From NCBI GenBank assembly GCA_009760855.2, contig WPIO01000005.1, positions 10,881,001-10,945,000 on the forward strand: DNA of 64,000 nucleotides. Direction: 5' to 3'. Each line of letters starts with the position of its first letter. Within the stretch, counting starts at the first letter, position 1. Positions 10,930-21,884 of this stretch are shown one piece after another. The translations under genes and the position numbers were made by a program. The stretch comes from Cristatella mucedo (lineage: Eukaryota > Bryozoa > Phylactolaemata > Cristatellidae). The notes below the pieces were generated by a model, which worked only from the letters and a program-made list of their open reading frames with translations, searched no databases and had not been told where the DNA came from.

Positions 10930-12170
10930 GTGACAGGATACCGAGCGTGCGCAACACTGCGAACCGCTGGCCCGCCATATATCTACCTTCGGCGCCGGCC
11001 CCCAGCCCTGCGTCTGCTCGATTTGCGCTCGCCATTGCGCCCCGTCCGCCCCCTCCTGCGCTCTGTCGGTACGCGCTCGCTGCCTCTCACCGCAGCAGGG
11101 CCGCGCGCGCTACGTCTACCGCCCAGCGACGCGGCGGCGAGGCCGCGCGACCTTCTGCTAGTGCCAAGTAGCCGCAGCGTCTGCAGTGCCGCGGTTGGGC
11201 GGTGGCCGGATGCTCGCGCTGCGAGGCGGCGCGCGCGCGCAACGTATGCAGCGGTTTGTGCGCTGCGGCGCCGCGAAAGCGTTACGGCGTGAGTCACCCG
11301 CCGTCAGCAAACCTCGGAAGACCGCGGCGTCGTGTAGTGCGACTTAGGCGACCCAGCGGCGGACTGGCCGGACGCTCACCATGAACCGAGCGCGGCAGGC
11401 GGCTACGCGGTTGCGCGCGCGGCGGCAGGACAGAGCGCCGAGTGGGGCTAACTCACCGACCGGCACGCTCGGTGGGTTTAGCTGCTCCGCCGCTGCCGCA
11501 CCAGTCCATCCGGCGGCGGCGGAGGCCGCGACGACGAAGAAGAAAGAGAATCGAATGCGATCGGCGGCTGCTGCGGCAGCGGCTGCTGCGGCGCATCGGC
11601 TGACGTCCATGTGTAGCCCAGCGCGTCGCTCGCTATGCGCAGCGCGCGCGTGGGTGGTTAGCGACGACGTCGAACCATTTTGCGATTAGCGCAATTAGAG
11701 GCGCGCCGAGCTGACTGCAAAAACGGTTGGCTCCGGCGGACCCGGCTAATTGCGCCTGGCCTGGCGCTCTCGTGCTCGGAGAGGCGCTCACTTCGCCTCC
11801 CTCTGCAGGCGTTGGCCTAGAAGTCGTAGGCCGCCGTCGGAAGACGGGTCCGCTTGAGCCAAAATGCCACGCATGCCCCCTGGTGGGACAGCCGGAGAGC
11901 TGGCCGCTCAAGCCGGCGGCTGACGATCGGCAATCGCCGCGATGCCTGCAGCCGCTCGTGCAGCCGGCACGGGCTGGTTCTCCGGTTGGTATCGGCGAGG
12001 GCGGAGGCCGATCTCGTCAGTTCGATGCCCCGCTCGGCGTGCACTGCTGCCTACGCGCTTTGCTGCGAGGCGCTCGCCACTCGGTCGCCGCCGCCGCCCC
12101 CTTGGCCGGCTGGTGCCGCTTACCAAGCGGCGCCACCAAGCTGGTTCGCCCTCGCGATGTATTCATTAGC
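10930..12170. other. CpG-dense GC-rich block
   Basis: About 1.2 kb of strongly GC-rich, CpG-rich sequence with overlapping open frames on both strands (Ala/Arg-rich, including a GCN-repeat polyalanine run near 11565-11600). The lack of stops follows from base composition, so I call no protein. It may be a CpG island with a promoter or first exon, or a GC-rich repeat. No TATA, splice pattern or homology settles this. Confidence 0.45.
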
Positions 12171-12179
12171 ATCGCTCCA

Positions 12180-12710
12180 GCGACGCCGGTCCGTAATCTG
12201 GTGGGCGTTCTATTACAGAGCGACCCTTCATTGAATGAACACCGTACCAGGCACCTCGATTCCCAAGTCTTCATATGTTCAGCCAGGGAACGTTGCCAAA
12301 ATCAGGGGCTGCGTAAACCAGTGCACGATAGCCCAACTAGTCCGTGCGTTCGTGATACTTCGTATAGACTACTGCAAAAGCCCTTGCTCAGCATGTCCGG
12401 GCAGTGCACTTAATCGTCTGCAACTAGTACGAAGCTCAGGAGCTCAGCTGGCTTGTCGTCGACGGCATAGCTTCCGCATCGAACTACATCTGCCTGAGTC
12501 TGGCTGACTCCGTATCGAGCTCTCACCAACTATAAGATCGTTTGTCTGGCCTACAGGCGGTTGGTTCTACAGCCTGGAAACCTATCCACCTATCTGACCT
12601 CCTTGCACTTTCAGTGTGCTTTTGCACCACCCGCTCTTCAGCATCTAGTCATCTCGCATTCCATCGCACGCAATTGAAATCTTTTGTTGATCAAGCCTTC
12701 AGTTTGTAAG
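12180..12710 (+). mobile_element. Divergent CR1/L2-like LINE remnant
   Basis: Translation in shifting frames keeps the order of the LINE ORF2 C-terminus: a VRNLVGVLLQSDPSLNEH segment, NVAKIRGC, LVRAFV, RIDYC, LNRLQLV, and later a LKSF segment. It resembles LINE-A in layout but differs enough in sequence to be a separate or much older lineage. Several frameshifts and stops are present. It directly follows the CpG-dense block. Confidence 0.6.
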
Positions 12711-12913
12711 CACCGAGGTGCTCAGGTGCTCGTCTCTTCCGGCTTCGGTCGCTATATGCTGTAGTTTGGTTGCACAGTAGAGAGCCAGCCGATGCCTAAC
12801 ACCGACAGCTTATTCCCAGCACACGGAGCCCCAGAGCGCACGGCTTCCCTCAGCCCCTGCCCTCACACGACTCCCCTCCCCTGGTCGGCTCCGATGACTC
12901 ATCGACCACAACT

Positions 12914-13110
12914 GTGCACCGGCCAACCCTGATGGTGAATCCAACATCTGGCCACCAGCTGGTCCATGCCACATCAAAGGCGGCTCACGCAGTGCACTGG
13001 CCGACCCTGATGGTGAATCCACCATCTGGCCACCAGCTGGTTACTGGCCTCTGTCCATACCACATCACAGGCGGACCCCAGCTGTGCACCGGCCCCTCTC
13101 GGTGGTGCTT
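12914..13110. repeat. Short tandem duplication, ~78-92 bp unit
   Basis: GTGCACCGGCC starts at 12914, 12992 and 13084. The first two units share CCTGATGGTGAATCCA and CATCTGGCCACCAGCTGGT. The third is partial. Flanking frames are not convincing genes. Confidence 0.7.
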
Positions 13111-13684
13111 CTAACAGCTCACCAGTAGCTTATCAGAGGAGCCTGCATACGATACATACATGCGAACTACACGCTCCCTTGACCTTACGGTCACAAGTCA
13201 GGAGCCGGCATACAATACATACATACAAACGTACATACGAACTACATATGCCATGGTCTTGCACCGTTCTAGTCTCAGCTAAAGGCGAATCTTTGGCGCT
13301 CAGCCTTTCCTTTCGCTCCCAGTGAACTCGTCTTTCTTCTACCAACGTGCTTTATTCGTGACTCAATGCTTCAGCTACAAGCTGAAGATCCTACTAACTG
13401 TGGCTCAGAGTCATCATTTGTGCTTGAGTATGCTGGTCTGCGCATGGTATTTGTTTGCTGTTGCATGCCCGTCGAAACACGATATCGTGCGTGCCGTTAA
13501 TTCTCGGTTATCGATTCTCATGCGGTGAGATGTAATGAGGCTGGATAGAAATTTAAATCTCCAAGGGTACAAAGAGGAATACAGACGATCTATTGTTGTT
13601 ATTATTGTTTAGTGATATAAGCAGAATTTGAGGGGTAGGTGGAGCACGGAGGCGGTGGCAGCAGCTGTTGAGAAATAGTAAACA
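13111..13684. other. No supported feature
   Basis: Contains a short CATACATACA-rich stretch at about 13,150-13,250; otherwise nothing recognised. Confidence 0.3.
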
Positions 13685-13858
13685 AAAAGCTCAGCTGATT
13701 TAACAGCCTCATTTGTATATCGGCAAGATAGCCTTATCGGCTATCACCACCGCTTGCAGTTGTCAATAAAAGACCACCCCAACTTTAGGATTCAAAACCA
13801 CGACCTCGGTCGTGAAGACCGGGCACCTTACCTCCTGGGCAATCACGGCCCAGTGAAA
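13685..13858 (-). mobile_element. SINE-B copy, near full length
   Basis: Minus-strand tail AACAGCCTCATTTGTATATC, body CACCACCGCTTGCAGTTG, then the tRNA-like head with the reverse complement of an A box TAGCCCAGGAGG-like motif (here one base different) at its end. It gives the complete head for comparison with the split copy at 37,437-37,765. Confidence 0.8.
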
Positions 13859-14649
13859 TAGCGGCTCGATCGGGCATCGACGAGGCTGTTGATTAGCAGC
13901 AGTGTATTAGACCTTTGATTGAGGTCAGGATGCGGTCAGGACGAACGTGGAAGAGCCCCGTCGGCTAGCAGGCTCTGCTACTATGTCAAGCGAGTGGATG
14001 GCTACTTGCAAAGCTAGCACGAGCTGATCCGGCGCGGCCGCCGCGCTTGTCGCTACGTCCAGATTCGCTGCCCGAATGTTACGCTGTTTACGGTGTCCGG
14101 TACTAGTGTGCTAAATTGTCGCCGGATGAACGCAAACGGCTAGGATTTGTATAGAGGGGGCTGGACTCTACAGGACTCAACATTGAGTTTGTTCAAACCA
14201 GCTAACTGTAGAGTGCGGCACGCTAGTGTGGGGGGCTCGTTGGTGCACGATGGCGGCGCGACGAAGAGTGAAGCCCCCACCACCCAAGTGAGTAGTTGCG
14301 TTGTCGACGACGGCTGTATTGTATCGTACGCGAGCAAGTTCAAGCGAACGAGCGTACATACTGGCGTAGCGGCCGTCGTGCGTGGTGCTCCGGAGCACGT
14401 GGTGATAAGAGAGAAGAGAGTGAATCACGTGCGTGCAGGCCAATGCACAAGCAGAAAGTGAATTTCGCGGCAAGAAATACGTCAAGTGCCGGCAAGGAGC
14501 ACGCCCGGCGGAAGGACGGTGCGTCGGCTGGGAGCGGAACCATGTGATGGCGATGACATGCTCACACTATGTCCTGGCTTTAGGGAGCCGCGGTCAAGCG
14601 GCCGAATCGCAACCATCCAGCTAGCATGTACAGAATCGCCTCAGCCTCA

Positions 14650-14650
<1 letters not shown>
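13859..14650. other. No supported feature
   Basis: Several short overlapping frames on both strands between 14,140 and 14,620. None shows a family motif. Confidence 0.3.
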
Positions 14651-14726
<76 letters not shown>

Positions 14727-14947
14727 GAGAGGGAAAAAGAGAGAGCGAGAGAGAGAGAGGGGGAGAGGGAAAAAGAGAGAGCGAGAGAGAGAGCGAGAGA
14801 GACAGAGACCGAGAGCGAGAGAGAGGGGGAGAGGGAGAGGAAGAGGGAGAAAGAGAGAGAGAGAGGGGGAAAGAGAGAGAGAGAGAGAGAGAGGGGGGGA
14901 AAGAGAGAGAGAGGGAGAGAGAGAGAGAGAGAGAGGAAGGGGGAGAA

Positions 14948-14990
<43 letters not shown>

Positions 14991-15012
14991 CGGAGAGAGG
15001 GAGAGGGAGAAT
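14651..15012. repeat. Long (GA)n polypurine tract
   Basis: About 360 bases of almost pure purine on the plus strand. It contains an internal higher-order duplication (GGGGGAGAGGGAAAAAG at about 14723 and 14759, 36 bp apart). Arg/Glu-rich and Ser/Leu-rich open frames through it are artefacts. Mirror-symmetric polypurine can form triplex DNA. Confidence 0.95.
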
Positions 15013-15702
15013 GCTCTTTCCGTCTCACAAATTCCATTCAGCATTTGTATTAAATGAAAATACCTCACCCCAAATATTTATTTTGAAATTATTATTTATT
15101 ATCTAAATTCGCAACGCCATTATTTATGAATAAATTATCTAAATAAATATTTGTTTTCTTTATTAGTTTTTATTGCTGCAGTCCTAGCACATTCTTCTCG
15201 CAGCGTGCAGGCCAACAGACTAACAGTACTCCTTGCGACCTCGAGCCCAACGCGGAAGCTGTTTGGTAAGCAGTAGCCAACGACCCTCTGCTACGAATCG
15301 TTGCTGGGTATAACCTCAGCTAGATTGAAACGGCTGAAGGTACCGTGCTGAGAAAAATGTCCGCCGAAATTCTCGCAGCCTTTATGACCTTTTCTTTGCG
15401 CGGTTGCACCGTTGGACCGCAGCTGTAGACTTTGCGCATGCCTAGAGGCAGACTGAGCTCTCTTGAAATGCTTCGACATTGTTCACTATTTGGTCGCCCA
15501 GGGAGTGGAGGTACGAGTTGAAATTACCGCTTTTAGCTAGGGGCGGTACAGCTGCCGCAGAGCCTAAAGTCGGTGTGATCGGTGATCCTGCACAGCGCTT
15601 AGGCATATTTAAGGAATCCCTATCGGTCTTTCATGAGCGACTGGCGTCACAGTCATTCGAGGACTCTGTCTGGCGTCCGAGCATTTACTAAACGTGCTAT
15701 GC
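15013..15702. other. No supported feature
   Basis: AT-rich start followed by mixed sequence. The plus-strand frame at 15479-15691 has no recognised motif. Confidence 0.3.
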
Positions 15703-16280
15703 ATGTATACATATATCTCCGTCCGCGACTCCACAAAGCAACAAAGCTCGTGTGGGTGTTATGCAGGGAGTTTTCCACAGCACATTCAATGCCTAAGCGG
15801 CTTTCAGTACGCATTTGGTGGCTCAAATATTTCATACCGCGTAGCTAAGAGAATGTTAAATGCACAGCTGAACCAGGACGGAAGTTGAGATAGTAAGTTG
15901 CACGGAAGTCTCAGGTTAGGATGGCTGGAAGGGATGTGCCATAGCCGGCAGCAGGAGAGTTGATAGCCTTGTGTCAGAATTTTCGACGTGAGTACCACAG
16001 TCAAACACCTGCAGAGCAAGAGCATCTGCCGTCAACGGTCGTTAGGCGGAGGAATGAAGCTGGGAATCTGTTTTCATTAAGGACCTGAGGGCACGAGGAG
16101 GCTGGAGGAAACTGGTGCAGCAGATCAGCTAGGTACGAAGAAGGCAAGCCGTGGCGGGCCAACGTGGGTCAGAGTAAGAACTTTACTCTGTATCCGTTAA
16201 TCAAATGGAAGCCACCAAAGCTCCTTCAGCAAAAGAGACGCATGATTTAATCCCTTGGACTTTATAGCCAGCCTTGCAGG

Positions 16281-16526
16281 GAGAGGCAAAGCCAGGATTG
16301 GATCGCCACGGTGGCATGGGGGTCTTGGGGCGGAGCCCCCTTGTAAAGGGATCTGAGGGTCCCCCCCCAATACCTGCCGGTGTCGTGCAGCCTGGTCAAG
16401 CACTAAAAGGCCAGCCAACGCGAAAGTCAGACCGCTGGCCGCCCGACCGGGTGTCGGACTCGTCTCCTACCTACCAGGCGAGGGGCTGGCAGCTGTCAAC
16501 CCTGCAACCCTATGGCTTCGCCTCTG
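16281..16526. mobile_element. hAT-like MITE (246 bp)
   Basis: Imperfect terminal inverted repeats: left GAGAGGCAAAGCC, right CAGAGGCGAAGCC on the opposite strand. The host LINE-B octamer is duplicated on both sides (CTTGCAGG at 16273-16280, GTTGCAGG at 16527-16534). Removing the element restores alignment of the host LINE-B to the copy at 61,960-62,000. CAGRGG-type ends and 8-bp duplications are typical of hAT elements. Non-coding; it contains a GC-rich hairpin near 16,318-16,342. Confidence 0.72.
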
Positions 16527-18607
16527 GTTGCAGGTATACTCATCACCAGTTGCAGTGGTCGAGTGGCCGTTTCTTTAGCCCAGCCAATATGAAAGCGCGG
16601 CAGTGAAGCTCAGACAAAATCCGGAAGCTGAACCCGTCCATAATCTTAGATAGGAAGCGGACGTGATGGCTAGCTGTTGAGGTAGTGTTCCTAACGAAAC
16701 TTTCAAAATTTAGGCAGTTTTCTGAGACAACTCCGACGGTTAAAATGAACAAGTACAGCTGAGTATCTTCAACATAAAAGTGATAGCTGATTTTGTGGGC
16801 CCAAAATCACTTCCCCTACAGGCTCAATATAAACGGAGGAGAGCCAAGGACTGAGGACAGGGCCTTGTGGGACTCCTCAAGTGACCGATCTAGAGGGTGA
16901 GACCTGACCCCACACGACACGGATTGAACTCAATCATGCAAGTCGATTTGAACAAAGCCAATGCCTCGTCCGCCAGACCGATCGTTGTTCTCCATCGTTC
17001 AAGTAGGATATCGTGATCAATACCGTCAAAGACATCTGACAGACCTAGAAGCGCTGGGATATTCTCGTCATAGTGAATGCATAAGATGTCTTAGGTTACA
17101 AGGAACAAAGCAGCTTCAGTGGGATGGTGTAACCTGGATCCTGACTGAAATTTTTCTGACAGGAGATTCATTTTATCTCAGTGTAATAACACCTGTTGGG
17201 CGTAATTTTCTCAAGAATATTTGACAAAAAAAAGAAGAAATGAAACTCGGCGATAGTTTTGTAGGACCTCTGAATTTAATCCTGGCTTTAAAAGTACCGG
17301 TCGAACGATGGCCGATTTATAGAACTTGGGTACAACCCCGTTTTCAAAAGAAGCATTAATAATTCCAGCGATCGTTATGCTAAGCTTGTCTGCCAGTGAA
17401 AAGCACAGAGGCGATGGCATGGGGGCTTCAGGAGAAGAGCTCTTTTTACTAGAATTTATAAGTGGAAACGTCGCACGCAAAAACCCAGAAAATCTCGACA
17501 GGTCACAAGTTCCCACTTAAAGAAAATTGCGTTAGTGCGACATTCTTTCAATGGAGATGCTAAAAATTTGTCTGCCGAGAGGTTAACTTCCGGAAGTGAG
17601 AGCTATAAGAATTGCTTAGCAGACGTTTACCCTCGTATAAATCTTTTTAGATATATTTTAGTTTTCGAGTGAAGAAAGAGCCAGCACTGGCTTTTCTTAT
17701 CTTCCGGGTGTAGACTCGGAGAAAGTCTTTGGCATTGGCTAGATCTTCCTCAAACCCAGACTTCTTAAAGCGGCGTTCAAGCCTGCATTTAGCAAAGTGC
17801 ATCTTTTTAAATTCTTTTGGGAAATTACAAGTTTTCTCCCTGACTCTGTAGACGGACCAAATGTACGGGAGTATGACCATCAAGGGCACGTCCTTGTGCC
17901 ATTTTTACTGCGTCACTGAGGTTATCGAGGCTGTTGGTCTAGTCTGAGTGCCGATCAAAAAGACCTGCCTCACAGATATATTTCTAATATTTCTACGGAT
18001 TAACGCTTTTTAAGTTTCGTCGATAGCCAAACTCGTCATTACTCGGCAGTCAAAGAGAACAGGAACAGTAAATGAGACTGAAAAATGATCTGAGGTGCTT
18101 AGCAGAAAAACAACAGGGTCAGTGGATCCTTAGCCGTAGCGAGAACCAGAGTATGGCCACTAATGTGTTGGACCACAGAGAAGTTTGCCAGAAATTCAAG
18201 AAATGGGAAAACCTGGCTGTTTCCAAGGGCTGCAATGTGAATGTACAAGTCTGCTGCACACAGCAATGGCCTGTTACACGCACATATTTTAGCGAAGAAC
18301 TCCTAAAACTCCTTCACAAACAAGGTTAGACAGCCTGTAGAAAATTGGTAGATCACAACAGTGAAAGGTATCGTGTTTGACTGGGACCTGATTGCAACTG
18401 ATTCCAACGATAGCCCGTTCAAAAAAAAGGTTTTATGTCCAAACGGTTCACGAACAACAATCGCAATCCGCCATCACCTTCTCAGACCGCATTAACTGAA
18501 AGAATGAGAACCCGGGTGGGGTAGTCTCAGATAAAAAGCCACTAGAACCCTGAATCATCTATGTCTCGTTCAGAAGAAATTTATCTCGCTTCTCCTGGAC
18601 AGCCTGA

Positions 18608-18788
18608 TAATGATGGCACACTAGGTAAGGCGGTTGCTTTCACGGTCGCGGTCCCGAGGTCGTGGGTTCGATTCCTGCGGTGGGGCGATCCTGTATCGCT
18701 ACTGCAAGCGGTGGTGATAGCCGTAAAGGCTCTTCTGTCGCTATACAAAAGAGGCTGTTTAATCAACTAGGATTTACTTATTATTTAT
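18608..18788 (+). mobile_element. SINE-B inserted in LINE-B
   Basis: Head GATGGCACACTAGGTAAGG, B box GGGTTCGATTCC, body GCAAGCGGTGGTGATAGCC, tail GGCTGTTTAATCAAC followed by TTATTATTTATTATA. LINE-B minus-strand sequence continues on both sides (ends near 18,607, resumes near 18,789 with AACCAACTCCTTGGTTTTTA), showing insertion into an existing LINE-B. Confidence 0.85.
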
Positions 18789-18818
18789 TATAACGGATAA
18801 CCAACTCCTTGGTTTTTA

Positions 18819-18870
18819 GTGAGTGGACATTTAGCAGTGAGTGGACATTTAGAAGTGAGTGGAATTTAGG
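18819..18870. repeat. 18-bp unit repeated three times
   Basis: GTGAGTGGACATTTAG starts at 18819 and 18837, and GTGAGTGGAATTTAGG at 18855. It lies inside the 5' endonuclease region of the LINE-B copy, so it is a local expansion after or during that element's life. Confidence 0.85.
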
Positions 18871-19409
18871 AGGCTGTTTCATGCCTGCATGCGGAGGCTG
18901 ATCAGAGAATCAGTGGGAGTGCAGCCAGTCTGCTCAGTATTTACCGGCCGACTGTGACTGCATGTGGCTCATTTACTCTCGGTTTTTGATGTCAAGCAAA
19001 GTATTAACGGCGTGCCGCCGATTAAGTGGCCTGCATGCTAGGCGGCATGTTTCCGGCAAAGTAGACGCTGCGCCTATACATTTGCATACAATCTTGAAAT
19101 GGCCGACGGTCGACTGTTCACATCTTGCAGAGGCATGGCGAGTGAGGTACTATACCGACAACTGCCAAACGGCACTATAAACTTGCGGGTCGTAGGTTTG
19201 TTAGACGAGCGGTTGATTGAGCGAACACCGGGTGTAGGCAGGAATACAGGCCTCATTTCCCCAGAGATATAATAGCGGAAGGGGTACTGTGAGAGAGGAC
19301 TTAAGTACTGCCTAATGGCAGCTCGCCTACTTGCAGCTCAACTAGGCGAGAACAGAACAGGGAAGTTATTATTGTTGTGCAACGAAAAGGTTTACGAGCT
19401 TATACGAGA

Positions 19410-19481
19410 TACGAGAAAGAGAGAGAGGGCGAGAGCAGAGAAAAGAAAATACAGATAAAGAGAGGAGAGAGAGAGAGAGAA

Positions 19482-19557
<76 letters not shown>
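19410..19557. repeat. (GA)n tract
   Basis: Pure (GA)n from about 19,484 to 19,556, with an impure lead-in. The Arg/Glu-rich frame across it is an artefact. Confidence 0.95.
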
Positions 19558-19560
<3 letters not shown>

Positions 19561-20474
19561 AATGAGTGCTGTTCGATGGCCCGCAGGCGAAGGAAGATCG
19601 TTAGTTGGTCGTCAGTTCATGGCAATTACTACAACAGGTGTTGGCTGCTCTGAACCCTAATTTAAGTATGGCACTAAGCTCTGCTTTCAAGCAGGCCAGC
19701 TCCACAACTGCTAGCCTTAGCATGACTGGTGTACTCCATGAAGCAGAATACAGTACCATTCACTTGCAACTATCGAGAATTATTTTAAATCAGCGTATCG
19801 CCCTCGGTCCAAAATCACTAGCCTTTAAAACTTGCTTGAGATTCGATGAGCCAAGGCAAACTTTTTCGTTCCTAACATACTTTACGTTAAGACTTTTTCA
19901 ACTAGCGATAGTGACTGAAAATAGCGTTACTTCAAAGGGGATATAATTACATGCTCGCCGAAGTTTCGTAGTGACAAGGAATGATTTAGTCACCCTTTTG
20001 TGCAGATGAATAGTCGATCTAAAAAGACAAGCTGAGCTTGCATACTGCACAAGAACTTGAGCGAAGAGCGAGACTTTTAACGAATTGAGAAGCAAACTTG
20101 TAGAACGAACATTTTGAAGGCGTAGACGAACATTTCGAATGAAAATTCAAACCATTTCCCGAGAGGCTCGATACATTAACGAGTGCACCCGTGCTCTAAT
20201 ACCGAGACTAGCAAATCGCCAGACAAGAAATGGACGTCACGGAAAAGTTCTTGTGCCTCTTCCTACCTATCCAATATTTCAAGGAATGTGCTATCAATTT
20301 CTGAGAAAAATAGTTATAGAAGTTTTGATGTGCATACGTGAAGCGGCTGCAAGTATCTAAGGCCATTAGATGCAAATTATATGTGGTTTGAAACGAGTTT
20401 CGAGACGAAGGCGGGTGATATAGCTAGAAAGTGCGCGAATGTGAACACTGCAAAATATGTCTTGTTTACAGTAT
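19558..20474. other. No supported feature
   Basis: One 113-codon plus-strand frame (19,605-19,946) of Ser/Leu-rich composition without recognised motif. No repeats of the known families. Confidence 0.3.
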
Positions 20475-21878
20475 AATAATAATAATAATAATATTGCACT
20501 TGATAAAGCGCCCTCAGAGAACTTAGTCTCTTTCTAGGCGCTTTACATTTGCTGCAAAGTGATACGCAATAGAATAGTAAGTAAAATCATGCTTGAAAAA
20601 CAAACAAAATGAATAACATGGTTAGGGGTTACATGCACTGGGTCAGCATGCAAATGTGGTTAGTGGCAGCATGAACAGTGTCAGCACGCATAAGCACATC
20701 GAGGACGAATCACAAAGACCCACTAAATGCTGTCCTAAATAGGTATGTTTTTAAGTTTCTTTTAAATGTGGTCAGGTCAGGGGATGTTCTGATGCAGGTC
20801 GGGAGGGAGTTCCAGGCTGTGGGAGCATACGAGCTAAATGCACGGTCTCCAAAGGATTTAAGGTTTGTACGAGGTATTTCTAGACTGTTGGATTCCGAAA
20901 AGCGAGTGGTACGATGCTTTGCCTGATGGGGTAGTATATCTGAAAGATAAGCTGGAGCCATAGAATGAAGAGACCTAAAAGTGAGCGACAAAACCTTGAA
21001 GTCAATCCGTTGCTTGACTGGTAACCAGTGCAGGTCGGCGAGAAGTGGAGTAATGTGGCAACTGCGACGCTCACGACAGACAAGCCTAGCTGCAGAGTTT
21101 GGCACCAGCTGCAATCGCCTGATCGCACATGCTGGTAGGCCAGTAAGCAGTGAGTTGCAGAAGTCGAGACGGGATGTCACGAATGCATGGACCAACTTGG
21201 ACGTGGTATCCTTATCTAAACAAGCCCTAATTTTAGCAATGTTATGAAGCTGAAAATAGGCTGATTTGACTGTGGAGCTGATGTGGTCGTCTAACGAGAG
21301 GTCGCTTTGGAATATGACACCTAGATTTCGAGCTGATGCAACTGGAGATATGCTGGCAGAGCCAATTTTGAAAGTCAGCCTTTCCAATTTCTGAATAACA
21401 CTAGGTTTGCCCATAACTAGTAAGTTAGTTTTATCATCGTTTAGTTTTAGAAAATTTGCTGCCATCCATGATCGGATGTCATCAATGCATGCAGCAAGTG
21501 AGTTGAGAGAATTTGAGGTGCTCGAAGGCTGGGAGGGATCAAAGCAAAGGTACAACTGAGTGTCATCCGCATAGAAGTGAAAGCCTAGATTGTGCTTGGC
21601 AATCACATCAGCGAGAGGGAGAGTATAAACGGTGAAAAGGACCGGACCTAGCACAGAGCCCTGAGGTACTCCATATTTTAGAGGTACTTCAGATGATCTT
21701 TGTCCATTCACGTCAACACTCTGGAGTCTCCCACTGAGATAGGACCTGAACCAATGCAGAGCAGTGCCAGTGATGCCCAGGCGAGATGAGAGGCGCTCTA
21801 GAAGTACTTTGTGATCGATGGTATCAAAAGCTGCCGAAAGATCGAGCAAAACAAGAAGAGACACTCTACCCATGTCTG
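20475..21878 (-). mobile_element. Young LINE-A, 1.4 kb, open RT frame
   Basis: Minus strand. ORF2 is open from about 21,880 to 20,710 without stop or frameshift. It covers RT from the LLVLLDLSAAFDTIDHK block, through GVPQGSVLGPVLF and an intact FYADDTQLY box (YADD codons 21,562-21,573), to the C-terminal LHWLPVKQ and FRTAFSGSL. The 3' UTR, stem-loop and (TTA)n tail follow. CAGTAT flanks both ends (20,469-20,474; 21,879-21,884, overlapping the truncation point). The endonuclease and 5' RT are missing by 5' truncation, so it cannot move by itself. The stretch upstream of 21,880 in the same frame is chance read-through. Confidence 0.92.
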
Positions 21879-21884
21879 CAGTAT

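Larger units (their letters stand above)
15703..19300 (-). mobile_element. LINE-B, near full-length, inactivated
   Basis: Read from right to left: leader region (19,074-19,256), the start of the APE-type endonuclease matching the KFCLLNVGSL region of the plus copy, the rest of the endonuclease (18,060-18,600; the catalytic GDFN is degraded), the basic linker (17,647-17,889), RT N-terminus (LSITIAGIINASFENGVVPK, 17,211-17,516), the FDGIDHDILLERW RT segment, a mutated catalytic box at 16,753-16,782 (FYVED where FYADD is expected), the ORF2 C-terminus and a 3' end at 15,703. Multiple stops and frameshifts make it non-functional. It has been entered by a hAT-like MITE (16,281-16,526) and a SINE-B (18,608-18,788). 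Confidence 0.82.

Noticed and set aside
10930-12413. Several long Ala/Arg/Pro-rich frames on both strands
   Set aside because: GC-rich DNA has few stop codons; the frames overlap on opposite strands and show no domain.
14486-15106. Long Arg/Glu-rich and Ser/Leu-rich frames
   Set aside because: Products of the (GA)n tract read in different frames; no sequence outside the repeat supports coding.
16318-16342. Transcription terminator (GC hairpin with GGGGCGGAGCCCC)
   Set aside because: It lies inside a MITE in a eukaryotic genome; a bacterial-style terminator is not expected.
20981-21247. 88-codon antisense frame (begins MSDKTLKS) recurring in several LINE-A copies (also 2449, 41906)
   Set aside because: It is the exact antisense of the conserved ORF2 C-terminus, breaks in more diverged copies, and has no independent support.
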